NCBI RefSeq assembly: GCF_000368765.1
Contig: NZ_KB849655.1
Coordinates: forward strand, 275,962-339,961
Direction: 5' to 3'
Length of the DNA stretch: 64,000 nucleotides
Origin: Acinetobacter junii CIP 64.5
Lineage (GTDB): Bacteria; Pseudomonadota; Gammaproteobacteria; Pseudomonadales; Moraxellaceae
The notes under the pieces are model-generated. The model was not told the origin of the DNA. It made no database searches and saw only the letters and a list, made by a program, of their open reading frames with translations. The first letter of the stretch is position 1; the number at the start of each line of letters is the position of its first letter. A program made the position numbers and the translations under genes. Positions 18,355 through 30,000 of the stretch are shown piece by piece.

Positions 18355-18944
18355 CTAAACCAAGCCAATTTCTTCAAAAAATAGCTTATATGCTTCTGCC
18401 TTCTTATCTAGAGCTAAAGGATAAGCACGTGACGATGAAGGTAAACGATATAAACTTAACTCTCGCTCCATATAGTTTACTTGCACAGATTGTCCAATCA
18501 TCGGTTAATGGGGTTCTCAGGAAAATGCTGCATCAGTGTATCTGTCGCTTTATCACCAGTCGTCATAATGGTGTGACATGCAGGAATTTGGATGAGTAAT
18601 TCTGACAAATCTGTAGGCGTGACTATTTCTAGAAATTTATCAGATGCATTACCATGTAATCTTTTAATTCGAAATGCGGTATCGAATATTCCTACACCAA
18701 TTTCTATCAAAAATTCATGAATTTTTTGTTCTTTAAAGTTTTTGTTTGATAAATCAAGAAAATAGTTTTTATCTTTGAAAAATATCAATCCGAATATTCG
18801 CCACATGTCATTTTGATAATTTGGATAGTAAAAATTCATCTTCCATCTGTTTTGAGGAGGAGGAAAACTTCCCAACATTAGCAACTTAGCATTATATGGT
18901 AAGAATGGCTTCAGTGGATGTGTTTCAATTTCAAAAATAGTCAT
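18355..18944 (-). pseudogene. Uracil-DNA glycosylase-like (Mug/TDG-type) protein, frameshifted
   Basis: The intact part covers 148 residues from the ATG at 18944 with LLMLGSFPPPQNRWKMNFYY and ACHTIMTTGDKATDTL, as in small uracil-DNA glycosylase superfamily proteins that remove mismatched or deaminated bases. Translation then runs into a TGA at 18498. Restoring one base in the TT at 18505-18506 (coding strand AA to AAA) gives a perfect continuation, PMIGQSVQVNYMEREL… to …FFEEIGLV and a TAG at 18355. A single-base deletion therefore removes the last third, including the usual SSSRAY segment. It is either a recent mutation or a sequencing error. The IS3 element sits 12 bp beyond the original stop. 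Confidence 0.85.
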
Positions 18945-19033
18945 TAAAATCTAAAAACATGAAAAATTTAAAACAGTTTAATCAATTATTCTGTATCAAA
19001 ATAGCTTTCACATTTCTAATAGAAAATAAAAAA

Positions 19034-19060
19034 AGAAGATAACGTGTATCTTCCTTTTTT
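19034..19060 (-). terminator. Terminator after the MBL hydrolase gene
   Basis: GAAGAT (19035-19040) pairs with ATCTTC (19048-19053), with a long T run on the minus strand after the stem. It lies 13 nt beyond the stop codon. Confidence 0.7.
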
Positions 19061-19072
19061 ATCAGTTTTTAA

Positions 19073-19945
19073 TCAGCGTTTAAAAAAATTGAATGGTAAC
19101 TTTAAATACCGCACACCATTACTTTCTGGTTCTGGAAAACGACCTGCATCCATATTGATTTGTATAGATGGCAGAATCAACTTTGGCATCGCCAAAGTCG
19201 CATCACGTGCCTGACGCATCTTTACAAAATCTTGTCGATCGGTATCAGATTTCAAATGAATATTACTTTGTTTCTGTGCAGCAATTGTTGTCTCATAGAA
19301 ATACTCATTTCTACCTTCAGGCTTATAATCATGGCATAGATAAACACGCGTATCATCAGGTAGTTCATATAACTTTTGAACAGAATCAAAAAGTATATCC
19401 GCACTTCCTTTAGGAAAATCACATCTCGCCGTACCATAATCTGGCATGAATAAAGTATCACCAACAAAGACAGAATCACCAATGACATAACTCAAGCACG
19501 CTGGCGTGTGTCCAGGCGTTGGAATATTATAAGCATCTAGATGACCAATCTTAAAATGCTCATCATCTTTAAAGAGATAATCAAAGGTTTGGTGTGAATT
19601 AAACATTTTCACATCAAGATTGTATATTGAGCTAAATGTTTCTTGCACAATACCGATCTTTTCACTCATCGCAGTCTTTCCACCCAAATGTTCTTTGAGA
19701 TACTGAGATGCAGTTAAATGATCTGCATGGACATGTGTTTCTAGTATCCACTCAACCTTTAACTGATGAGTCTTTACGAAATCAATAATTTGATCTGCAC
19801 TATGAGTTGATGTAGTAGCAGATGCAGCATCATAATCTAGAACACTGTCAATTACGGCACATACTTTAGTTTCTGGATCAGTCACCACATAACTAAATGT
19901 ATTTGTATTTTCATCAAAAAATGCTTTGACTTTAGGATGTTGCAT
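19073..19945 (-). CDS. MBL-fold hydrolase, Blh/persulfide dioxygenase-like
   Basis: A 290-residue metallo-beta-lactamase-fold protein with the metal motif THVHADHLTA, later ligands in PTPGHTPACLSYV and VGDTLFMPDYGTARCDFP, and the final histidine in VYLCHDYKP. This pattern matches the glyoxalase II/ETHE1 branch and in particular the Blh proteins of BigR-type operons, which oxidise persulfides. It is the third gene of an operon with two YeeE/YedE half-transporters. The usual ArsR-type repressor BigR is not encoded within the window. Probable role: removal of sulfane sulfur in the cytoplasm using one Fe(II) and oxygen. Confidence 0.85.
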   Translation of the reverse strand: MQHPKVKAFFDENTNTFSYVVTDPETKVCAVIDSVLDYDAASATTSTHSADQIIDFVKTHQLKVEWILETHVHADHLTASQYLKEHLGGKTAMSEKIGIVQETFSSIYNLDVKMFNSHQTFDYLFKDDEHFKIGHLDAYNIPTPGHTPACLSYVIGDSVFVGDTLFMPDYGTARCDFPKGSADILFDSVQKLYELPDDTRVYLCHDYKPEGRNEYFYETTIAAQKQSNIHLKSDTDRQDFVKMRQARDATLAMPKLILPSIQINMDAGRFPEPESNGVRYLKLPFNFFKR

Positions 19946-19959
19946 CTAATCTCTCCTAC

Positions 19960-20370
19960 TTATCGTTCTGCCCATATGCGATGAATAAAGATACCGAGGA
20001 ACATTGCTCCGATAAAATACCATGCTTCAGCATAGCCTAACCCAATCAGAGTAATTGCAGGTGCAGGACATACACCAGCTATCCCCCAACCTATACCGAA
20101 CAGCATCGAACCAACGATCAATTTTTTATCGATCTGCTTATTAGTGGGTAATGAAATTACTTCACCGAATAATGTTTTTGGATTTCGGATCGCTTTTTGG
20201 AATGGAATGATGGCAATCGCAATAGCCCCAATCATCACAAACATTAGGCTAATATCCCACTCACCAAAAATGTCTAAAAATCCTAAAACTTTTTCAGGAT
20301 TTGACATACCTGAGACCATTAGTCCTAGTGCAAATAATCCGCCAAATATGAACGCAAATACATTTTTCAT
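19960..20370 (-). CDS. YeeE/YedE-family sulfur transporter half (PmpB-like)
   Basis: This 136-residue protein has four hydrophobic segments and the conserved GIAGVCPAPA motif, whose cysteine sits in the pore of YeeE-type thiosulfate channels. It begins GGLFALGLMVSGMSNPEKVLGFLD, which is typical of the second half-protein of a split YeeE/YedE pair. It overlaps the preceding partner gene by 4 nt and precedes the MBL hydrolase by 14 nt, so all three are one operon. It probably imports a sulfur compound across the inner membrane with its partner. Confidence 0.85.
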   Translation of the reverse strand: MKNVFAFIFGGLFALGLMVSGMSNPEKVLGFLDIFGEWDISLMFVMIGAIAIAIIPFQKAIRNPKTLFGEVISLPTNKQIDKKLIVGSMLFGIGWGIAGVCPAPAITLIGLGYAEAWYFIGAMFLGIFIHRIWAER

Positions 20371-20786
20371 ATCGCAACTCCTAAAATATGGCGAATAACG
20401 AATACAGTCACGATTCCAGCTAGCATAAATGTGACCGTTGCAACGATCGAACGCACTGATAAGCGACTCATACCACAGATACCATGACCACTAGTACATC
20501 CCGAACCTAATCGCGTGCCAAAACCTACCAAGATTCCAGCAATGATTAATCCAATTGGTGAGGATTTAATCACAATCTCAGGTTCAACAAATAATTGGTA
20601 TATGAAAGGAATGATGAATAAGCCAGACAAGAACCAAAATGCAGGATTATTCAAAAGTGATTTAGGTTGTAAAACCTGCGCAAGCAAGCCACTAATCCCC
20701 GCAATACGACCATTTACATACAAATAGCCCACTACTGCAATTCCAAGGATAGCACCGCCAATCAAAGCTAAAATAATGCTAGACAT
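20367..20786 (-). CDS. YeeE/YedE-family sulfur transporter half (PmpA-like)
   Basis: This 139-residue, four-segment membrane protein carries the GSGCTSGHGICG motif with two cysteines, the hallmark of the first half of split YeeE/YedE transporters. It is the first gene of the sulfur operon; its stop codon overlaps the next start by 4 nt. Homologues in Xylella, Agrobacterium and Serratia are linked to persulfide or thiosulfate handling with Blh-type hydrolases. An AT-rich palindrome about 30 nt upstream may be the operator. Confidence 0.85.
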   Translation of the reverse strand: MSSIILALIGGAILGIAVVGYLYVNGRIAGISGLLAQVLQPKSLLNNPAFWFLSGLFIIPFIYQLFVEPEIVIKSSPIGLIIAGILVGFGTRLGSGCTSGHGICGMSRLSVRSIVATVTFMLAGIVTVFVIRHILGVAI

Positions 20787-20817
20787 TGTTTTACTCTTTA
20801 AAACATTATATGTTTTT

Positions 20818-20829
20818 ATAATATATTAT
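20818..20829. promoter_or_regulatory. 12-bp AT palindrome upstream of the sulfur operon (candidate repressor site)
   Basis: ATAATATATTAT is a perfect palindrome 32-43 nt upstream of the first YeeE gene. BigR-family repressors bind AT-rich dyads in this position. In so AT-rich a region a palindrome of this kind can arise by chance. Confidence 0.3.
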
Positions 20830-21268
20830 TTTGTATATTTAATGAAGTAATTATTCAAAAACTATACAAATCTTTTTGTACCTTTTTTCAAGCATTTTCT
20901 ATGTGCTTTAAATTAAACATCTGATTTAATTGGATAATTTATCTCATTTAATTTTTAACAAAAAATATTTTTTGACCATTGGAAAAAACTTCAATGCTCT
21001 GCTCTATTTTACACTTTAAAACCTCGTCCTTTTAATTTAAACAACCGTTAGAGCCAAGTTAATGTTATCTAAAGTTAAAAAACTAAGTAATAATGCTCAG
21101 AAAATTTGATATCGTATTTTCTAGTTCAACTATTATTAGCATAAATAATGGCTAGGTTGTTAACTAAAACATAAAGTTTTTAATCAAGCGATTCTCAAGT
21201 TTGAGCTAATTTTAATTTATTAATTTTATATGGTGTTTACAGACTAATTCTCTATAGTTTTCTATCTA
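20830..21268. other. AT-rich intergenic region without a gene
   Basis: About 440 nt with no ORF longer than some 20 codons and no recognised RNA family. It ends in a well-formed terminator oriented to the right, although no plus-strand gene precedes it. Confidence 0.5.
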
Positions 21269-21307
21269 AGCTGCCGTATACAGTTATACGACAGCTAGTT
21301 TTTTACA
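21269..21307 (+). terminator. Orphan terminator-like hairpin (plus strand)
   Basis: AGCTG-C-CGTATA (21269-21280) pairs with TATACG-A-CAGCT (21285-21296) with one internal mismatch, followed by AGTTTTTTAC. The U run is only on the plus strand, while the nearest genes on both sides lie on the minus strand. It could end an unannotated small RNA starting in 20830-21268 or be a relic. Confidence 0.5.
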
Positions 21308-21354
21308 ATCTAAGAAATTTCTACAAGCGGTATGCGCTTGTTATCAGACAACAC

Positions 21355-21828
21355 TTATACCAGTTTTTCAATTCCTATTAATGTAGGTAACTTATCAATT
21401 AATTTGTTTAATTCATCGTTTGCAGGTGAAATACAACCAGTGTAATGACTCAAACGTGTTGTAGTACCATCTGCTTGTTTCCACCAAAAATAAGAACTAG
21501 GTTTATCTGTTGCAGTTTGCACACAACCTGTTGTTTTTACATTAGAACCAGTTTCTGGACGATAAGTTTTTAATTCACTTTGTAATTTCTTATACACAGA
21601 AGGATCTACTTGAAGATCGCGTGTACCCGTCACTTTAGTGTACTGTTTACCCTCGAAATGAACTGTTCCATTAGGTGAAACTTCAAATGAATAAATTGGA
21701 CATGCACCAAAACATGGGCTTGTTGAATAACGGATCGTTTCTTGAGCTACATTTTGAGATTGCTCAGGTGTTGAAGCACAACCAACTAATGCCAATGTAA
21801 AAAAACCTGAAAGTAATAATTTTTTCAT
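21355..21828 (-). CDS. Lipoprotein with DUF6438-like domain
   Basis: This 157-residue protein has a type II signal peptide and lipobox LVGC (Cys17), so it is probably lipid-anchored in the envelope. The mature part starts after a short Gln-rich linker and carries SPCFGACPIYSFEVSPNGTVHFEG, the core of DUF6438-type proteins, with a CxxxC pair, and two more cysteines (TTGCVQT, YTGCISP). The function of this family is unknown. It stands alone; no operon partner is evident. Confidence 0.75.
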   Translation of the reverse strand: MKKLLLSGFFTLALVGCASTPEQSQNVAQETIRYSTSPCFGACPIYSFEVSPNGTVHFEGKQYTKVTGTRDLQVDPSVYKKLQSELKTYRPETGSNVKTTGCVQTATDKPSSYFWWKQADGTTTRLSHYTGCISPANDELNKLIDKLPTLIGIEKLV

Positions 21829-21946
21829 TTGTTAATCCGTTGTAAAGTTTAGTTAATAAATTTATCAAATAGTGAAATAGTTGTCATTTATATTGGTGTT
21901 ACAATCATTAAATTTTCAATTTTGCTTAGGCTATTTTTATAAAAAA

Positions 21947-22663
21947 TTAATTTATGGCTTGTGATTGCAATATTAAACGAGCGAGTTCTAAATCATCTGG
22001 ATAAGTGATTTTGATATTATCTGAACGACCTTGTACAACTTGTACGGGTTCATTTACATATTCAAGTGCACTTGCCTCATCAGTAATTACAATTTGATCT
22101 TTCAGTGCTGTCTCTATTGCATTTTTTAATATGCTTATCTTTGCCACTTGTGGTGTTTGAGCTTGCCACAATAGATCACGACTCACTGTTTTCTCTATTT
22201 GATGGTCCTCAACTACTTGTTTTAATGTATCTCGAACAGGTATAGCTAAGATAGAACTCTGATCTGACTCTATAGCAGTAATTATCAATTTTTCGAGACA
22301 ATCCGTTGTAACGCAAGGGCGTGCTGCGTCATGTACGAGAACCCAATCATTTTCATCTGCAATATTTGATAAATACATCAAGGCATTTAATACCGAATGA
22401 ACCCGCTCAGCTCCCCCCTTACAAAAGTGAAGTCTATCTAAGTGCTCAAAAGCTAATGTCTGTGCAAAGTTATCGCTCTCACCTATAGCGAGAACACATC
22501 CAGCTAACTGCAAAGTATTGAGTCTGTTTACAGTATGCTCAATCACAGTACGCTGAGCAATATATTGATATTGTTTTAATTCGGATTTTGAAAAACGACT
22601 ACCTGAGCCTGCTGCTGGTACAACAGCCCATAATTTAGTCTGGATTTTCATTGGTTGGGGCAT
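21947..22663 (-). CDS. ispD: 2-C-methyl-D-erythritol 4-phosphate cytidylyltransferase
   Basis: This 238-residue enzyme of the MEP isoprenoid pathway transfers CMP from CTP to methylerythritol phosphate. The N-terminal nucleotide loop VPAAGSGSRFSKSELKQY and the central VLVHDAARPCVT are both typical of IspD; the C-terminal part ends with SDNIKITYPDDLELA. The ATG used overlaps the end of ftsB by 29 nt; an alternative ATG is at 22651. It is the last gene of the pyrG-kdsA-eno-ftsB-ispD operon, the usual gammaproteobacterial order. Confidence 0.93.
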   Translation of the reverse strand: MPQPMKIQTKLWAVVPAAGSGSRFSKSELKQYQYIAQRTVIEHTVNRLNTLQLAGCVLAIGESDNFAQTLAFEHLDRLHFCKGGAERVHSVLNALMYLSNIADENDWVLVHDAARPCVTTDCLEKLIITAIESDQSSILAIPVRDTLKQVVEDHQIEKTVSRDLLWQAQTPQVAKISILKNAIETALKDQIVITDEASALEYVNEPVQVVQGRSDNIKITYPDDLELARLILQSQAIN

Positions 22664-23006
22664 CTAATTTTGCATTTGGATCGATATAGATCGGTTTGTA
22701 ATGGGTACTAATCGTACTCATTTGCACAAAGGTCTCATTTGGTTTGATTAAACCAAGATCGAGACGTGCATGTTCTTCAATCGCTTCAGTTCCATTTTTT
22801 AAGTCAAAAACTTCAGCCGCTAAAATGCGATTACGCTCTTTTAGCTCTTCATTGATTTCAGCTTGTTGCGTAATTTGTTGAGCTAAAGCTTGATGAGGGA
22901 AATATCCTCCCTCACCTAACCAAAATTGGTACTGTAAGCTTGCAATCAGAACGATTGCAAGCAACAGAATCAATTTACTCGAAGTTGATCGAAAGACTTC
23001 TAGCAT
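22635..23006 (-). CDS. ftsB: Cell division protein FtsB
   Basis: A 123-residue bitopic membrane protein. It has a short cytoplasmic start, one membrane segment (about 11-27), then a periplasmic coiled coil (QQITQQAEINEELKERN…) with the conserved LKNGTEAIEEHARLDLGLIKP block. FtsB links FtsL and FtsQ and helps activate septal wall synthesis. It is 10 nt downstream of eno and overlaps ispD, as in other gammaproteobacteria. The C-terminal tail is somewhat longer than in E. coli. Confidence 0.92.
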   Translation of the reverse strand: MLEVFRSTSSKLILLLAIVLIASLQYQFWLGEGGYFPHQALAQQITQQAEINEELKERNRILAAEVFDLKNGTEAIEEHARLDLGLIKPNETFVQMSTISTHYKPIYIDPNAKLDAPTNENPD

Positions 23007-23016
23007 AATTCAGAGA

Positions 23017-24321
<1,305 letters not shown>

Positions 24322-24351
24322 TTAATGAATAAAAAGATGTATTTTCATACA

Positions 24352-25209
24352 TCAATGGGTATCTAACTTTTTGAATCCTTTAACTAAAGTATCCAATTCT
24401 TTTAACTGTGCCAAGAATGGCTCTAACTGAGATAAGCGTAATGCACATGGTCCATCACATTTTGCTACTTCAGGCTCTGGATGTGCTTCTAAGAACAACC
24501 CAGCTAAACCAGTCGCCATGCCTGCACGTGCTAGCGTCGTAATTTGAGCACGACGGCCACCAGCTGAATCAGCACGTCCACCAGGTGTTTGCAATGAGTG
24601 CGTCACATCAAAAAACACAGGGACATTCATTTCTTTCATGATGTCAAAACCAAGCATATCAACAACTAAGTTGTTATAACCGAATGCTGAGCCACGTTCA
24701 CAAAGAATTAGTTTGTCATTTCCAGCTTCAAGACATTTATGCAAAATATGGCGCATTTCGTGAGGAGCTAGGAACTGTGCTTTTTTAATATTGATAATAG
24801 CTTGAGTCTTAGCTATCGCCTCAACCAAATCAGTTTGACGACTTAAAAAAGCAGGTAATTGGATAATGTCAGCAACTTCTGCAACTGGAGCTGCTTGATA
24901 TGGTTCATGTACATCAGTAATGATAGGGACATTAAATTGTTTCTTAATGTCGGCAAGCCATTCAATCCCTTTTTCTAAACCGGGACCGCGAAAAGAATTC
25001 AAACTTGAACGATTCGCTTTGTCAAAGCTCGCTTTGAACACGTAAGGAATATCTAAGCGTTTGCAGATGTCAATATAAGTTTCAGCAATTTCAAAAGCTA
25101 AATCTTTTGATTCTAATACGTTCATTCCGCCAAATAATACAAATGGCAAATGATTTGCCATTTGTATATCGCCTAAACGTACAACTTCTTGTGGTTTTAA
25201 TTGTGACAT
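24352..25209 (-). CDS. kdsA: 3-deoxy-8-phosphooctulonate synthase
   Basis: This 285-residue enzyme condenses arabinose 5-phosphate with phosphoenolpyruvate to Kdo 8-phosphate for lipid A/core synthesis. [10 protein letters not shown] opens the barrel, and [12 protein letters not shown] and [20 protein letters not shown] are the PEP and A5P binding blocks. It lies 32 nt after pyrG in the same operon. Confidence 0.96.
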   Translation of the reverse strand: MSQLKPQEVVRLGDIQMANHLPFVLFGGMNVLESKDLAFEIAETYIDICKRLDIPYVFKASFDKANRSSLNSFRGPGLEKGIEWLADIKKQFNVPIITDVHEPYQAAPVAEVADIIQLPAFLSRQTDLVEAIAKTQAIINIKKAQFLAPHEMRHILHKCLEAGNDKLILCERGSAFGYNNLVVDMLGFDIMKEMNVPVFFDVTHSLQTPGGRADSAGGRRAQITTLARAGMATGLAGLFLEAHPEPEVAKCDGPCALRLSQLEPFLAQLKELDTLVKGFKKLDTH

Positions 25210-25241
25210 TTAAACTTTCCCAGTTTATTTAAAGAACTGCA

Positions 25242-27245
<2,004 letters not shown>

Positions 27246-27689
27246 ATGGCGAATAAAAAACTTTTACTTTGTGCAGCGATTGCTACTGGTCTTTTATTAA
27301 CTGCGTGCGTCAAAAAAGAAGAGCCTAAAAACGAAGATCAGCAAGAACAAACTGCTGAAACTGAAACGAGTCAAGCACAAACTGAGCCTAAGAACAGTGA
27401 GTTTGAAACGCTTGAAAGCGTAGATAATCAAGAAACTACAGCTCCTGTTACCGAAACTATTCGTGAAGAAACTCCAAATACAACAACTGAAGTTCGTCGT
27501 GAGATTCGCCCTGCTGAAACAACTACTAGCAGCCAAACTCAAACTTCTACAACAGAACAACCTAAACCGACTCAAACTGAACCAAAACCAGTAAAGACGG
27601 AACCACAAAAGCCAGCTACTCCAGCTCAATCTGAAGAAGATGCTGTTGCAGCAGCAATTGCGGCTGCTACACCTGCGCTTAATAATTAA
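27246..27689 (+). CDS. Low-complexity lipoprotein (Thr/Glu/Pro/Gln-rich)
   Basis: This 147-residue protein has a type II signal peptide with lipobox LTAC (Cys21). The rest is almost wholly Thr, Glu, Gln, Pro and Lys with short imperfect repeats such as TQTEPKPVKTEPQKP, and ends in an Ala-rich segment (DAVAAAIAAATPALNN). It is predicted to be unfolded and acidic, anchored in the envelope, possibly spanning towards peptidoglycan. No domain is recognised and no function can be assigned. A terminator follows 12 nt after the stop. Confidence 0.75.
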   Translation: MANKKLLLCAAIATGLLLTACVKKEEPKNEDQQEQTAETETSQAQTEPKNSEFETLESVDNQETTAPVTETIREETPNTTTEVRREIRPAETTTSSQTQTSTTEQPKPTQTEPKPVKTEPQKPATPAQSEEDAVAAAIAAATPALNN

Positions 27690-27700
27690 GTTATCTTATG

Positions 27701-27735
27701 AATACCCAAATCAAAATTATGGTTTGGGTATTTAA
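27701..27735 (+). terminator. Terminator after the low-complexity lipoprotein gene
   Basis: AATACCCAAA (27701-27710) pairs with TTTGGGTATT (27723-27732), followed by a weak T tract. Confidence 0.7.
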
Positions 27736-27843
27736 TTCATAAAAAATTTTATCTTCTTTTATCCTTTTACTCTAAAGCACATGTCAGAAACGATTCTCTA
27801 TCTATCAGTTAGGGACAATATTATCTATCTTCTTCAAAATTAA

Positions 27844-27872
27844 TTGACAGGAAAAGAATATAGAACTAGCTT
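27844..27872 (+). promoter_or_regulatory. Possible sigma70 promoter of the PF10118 gene
   Basis: TTGACA (27844-27849), a 17-bp spacer and TAGCTT (27867-27872). The -35 is perfect and the -10 is weak. The TAGAACT operator half-sites overlap and follow it. Confidence 0.4.
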
Positions 27873-27899
27873 CTACCCCATAAGTTCTATTTTAGAACT
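27861..27899. promoter_or_regulatory. TAGAACT operator cluster upstream of the PF10118 gene
   Basis: AGTTCTATTTTAGAACT (27883-27899) is a perfect dyad of 7-bp arms with a 3-bp spacer. A third TAGAACT lies at 27861-27867. The cluster covers the presumed -10 to +30 region, 20 nt before the ATG, a typical repressor position. The cognate regulator is not identifiable in the window. Confidence 0.5.
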
Positions 27900-28634
27900 A
27901 ATAATGAATGGAGTAAATAATGAAAACTAACTCAACCCGTTTACCTGCCTCATTTCCTGTACGTCGCATGGATTACAATTTCGAAAATACACCTAAATAC
28001 TGGTGTGCTAATGATCCAGCAATGACACATTATTTCACCGGACTCTCAACCTTATTTCCAGAAGGTGAATCTTATTTCGTGCGATCAGTAAGAGCATTAC
28101 GAGAACATGCAAAACTGAATGAAGCATTAGATAGAGAAATTAGTGCTTTCATCGGCCAAGAGGCTATGCATTCAAAAGAACATCATGCTTTTCATATTAG
28201 CGCTCAACAACATGGCTTAAATCCTGAATCTTTGGAAAAAATTACTGGTATTGTTCTCAAAGGTCTTGAAAAAGTATTTAGTAAAAAGTGGAATTTACTT
28301 GTTACTGTAGGTTTAGAGCATTACACAGCTGTACTAGTCGTAAGTATGATGGAAACTGTAAATGAGTATATGACGGATAAAACTATACGAGATTTATGGT
28401 TATGGCATAGTGTTGAAGAAACTGAGCATAAAGCAGTAGCTTTTGATTTATATGAATATTTATATGGAAATGGATTAAATGCTTACCTTCCTCGGGTCAC
28501 AATTTTCACTTTAAGCCTGATTCTTATTACTGGACTTTCAACAATCTACCAAATAGTTTTAATGAAACGAGATAAACAATTATCAAATCTTAAAAGGTAA
28601 TCCTCCCATAAATAACCGAAGTTAAAAGTAGAGG

Positions 28635-29450
28635 TTAAGCAGCCATTAGAGGTGGCTTTCCTTTGTTAGCTTGATGTGGTCTTTCATGGTTGTAATGCCA
28701 CAACCAGTTTGTTGCATAATCTTGTACTTCATCCAAAGTATCAAATAAATGCTTGCTCAGCCAACTATAACGTATGGTCCGATTATAGCGTTCAATATAC
28801 GCATTCTGCTGTGGCTTACCCGGTTGAATATATTCAATACGAATACCGTGCTCAGTAGCCCAGCGCACAAATTCGTGACTGATAAATTCGGGACCATTAT
28901 CGCATCGGATCACTAACGGTTTTTCTCTCCACTCCAGCAATTGATTCAACGTACGAATAACCCTGATTGTGGGCAATGAGAACCCTGCTTCAATGGCTAG
29001 GCCTTCGCGGCGGTAATCATCAATCACATTCAATAATCGAAACTTGCGACCATCGGAAAGCTGATCATGCATAAAATCTAATGACCAAACCTGATTTTCT
29101 CGGATTGGTTCTTTCAATGGTTCAGGCGCATGCCGTTTTAGTCTTCTTCTCGGTTTAATACGCAGATTCAGTGCCAACTCACAGTAAATGCGGTAAACCC
29201 GCTTGTGATTCCAGCAGCAACTCCCAACATGCCGTAAATACGAGAAGCACAAACCAAAGCCCCAATCGGAATTTTCCTCAGTGAGTTCAATGAGCTGTTC
29301 AGCAATGAGTGCATTGTCATCGCTGAGATTGGCTTGATAGCGGTAGTAGGTTTCACTAATGCCAAATGCTTTACAAGCCAAACGAATACTAATGGCATGC
29401 TGGGCAACTGCCTGTTGTGCCATCTTACGCCGGCAAGATGGCTTTACCAC
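28635..29450 (-). CDS. IS407-group transposase OrfB (DDE integrase)
   Basis: 271 residues with the catalytic triad: D in [11 protein letters not shown] in RCDNGPEF and E in [15 protein letters not shown]. It overlaps orfA by 7 nt. Production as OrfAB by -1 slippage at the A6G heptamer (minus strand, plus 29450-29456) is likely, because the frame continues upstream of the ATG as [12 protein letters not shown]. Confidence 0.9.
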   Translation of the reverse strand: MVKPSCRRKMAQQAVAQHAISIRLACKAFGISETYYRYQANLSDDNALIAEQLIELTEENSDWGFGLCFSYLRHVGSCCWNHKRVYRIYCELALNLRIKPRRRLKRHAPEPLKEPIRENQVWSLDFMHDQLSDGRKFRLLNVIDDYRREGLAIEAGFSLPTIRVIRTLNQLLEWREKPLVIRCDNGPEFISHEFVRWATEHGIRIEYIQPGKPQQNAYIERYNRTIRYSWLSKHLFDTLDEVQDYATNWLWHYNHERPHQANKGKPPLMAA

Positions 29451-29710
29451 TTTTTTGCCATCGCTTCCTGGATGATTTCGGCCTTTAATCGCTCTTCCGC
29501 ATACATCTTTTTAAGTCTGGTATTTTCGGCTTCTAGCTCTTTCAGTCGAGCCATTAATGATGTATCCATACCACCATATTTGGCACGCCATTTATAAAAG
29601 GTAGCATTACTCATGCCATGTTCACGGCAAAGGGTCGCTACAGGTGTGCCAGATTCTGCCTGTTTCAAGATGGACATGATCTGACTGTCAGTAAATTTAG
29701 ATGTTTTCAT
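29444..29710 (-). CDS. IS407-group transposase OrfA
   Basis: 88 residues: a HTH ([25 protein letters not shown]) followed by a leucine zipper ([20 protein letters not shown]) and a terminal EAMAKKW. Its last codons GCA AAA AAG contain the slippery sequence for frameshifting into OrfB. Confidence 0.9.
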   Translation of the reverse strand: MKTSKFTDSQIMSILKQAESGTPVATLCREHGMSNATFYKWRAKYGGMDTSLMARLKELEAENTRLKKMYAEERLKAEIIQEAMAKKW

Positions 29711-29962
29711 GCAGAATCTCCTGCTCGTATCTTAAGAGAAAATTCTACTTTTAGATCCTATTATTTTTAGGGGGGATTACCAAAACATGGCAAAACTTCT
29801 TTAATTTTGCAGCTAAGCAATATAAAACATTTATTCCCAAATTCTTTGAATACTATAGATATGACTTTCACCCTAACCAGACTAATGAAAAAAATTTAGT
29901 TGCAACCACGAAAATAAAACTTGGAATAAAAGATACACCTGCTTTGGTATCTTAAAATAAAA

Positions 29963-29990
29963 AAAGCCCATTCACACATGGGCTTTATTC
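29963..29990. terminator. Bidirectional terminator between the PF10118 gene and an alpha/beta hydrolase gene
   Basis: AAAGCCCA (29963-29970) pairs with TGGGCTTT (29979-29986), with A/T runs on both sides, between convergent genes. Confidence 0.8.
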
Positions 29991-30000
29991 CTTAAATTAC

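Larger units (their letters stand above)
28596..29781 (-). mobile_element. IS3-family element, IS407 group (1186 bp) with 4-bp target duplication
   Basis: The termini begin GGTAATCC on both sides (28596 rightwards; 29781 leftwards on the minus strand), with imperfect inverted repeats reaching TAAAAGTAGA about 37 nt in. The flanking AAAA at 28592-28595 and 29782-29785 is the 4-bp duplication expected for this group. It contains orfA and orfB in overlapping frames, both apparently intact, so the element may be active. Confidence 0.92.
27920..29955 (+). pseudogene. Metal-dependent hydrolase (PF10118), split by an IS407-group element
   Basis: The 5' part (27920-28595) encodes a PF10118-type protein with diiron-like motifs FIGQEAMHSKEHHAFH and LWHSVEETEHKAVAFD. 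Codon AAA + A then meets the IS end; the TAA at 28598 belongs to the element. Removing the IS and one copy of the 4-bp duplication AAAA joins 28595 to 29786 in perfect frame: …LK-TWQNFFNFAAKQYK…FFEYYRYDFHP… to TAA at 29953-29955. The C-terminal FHP motif is the family's usual end. Intact length would be about 282 residues. Homologues are uncharacterised, often near lipid or stress genes. Insertion is probably recent because the 3' part has no other lesion. Confidence 0.9.

Noticed and set aside
27297..27629. 110-codon minus-strand ORF across the low-complexity lipoprotein gene
   Set aside because: It is a compositional shadow of Thr/Glu codons giving a Phe/Ser/Trp-rich string; the plus-strand gene has a signal peptide, lipobox and terminator.
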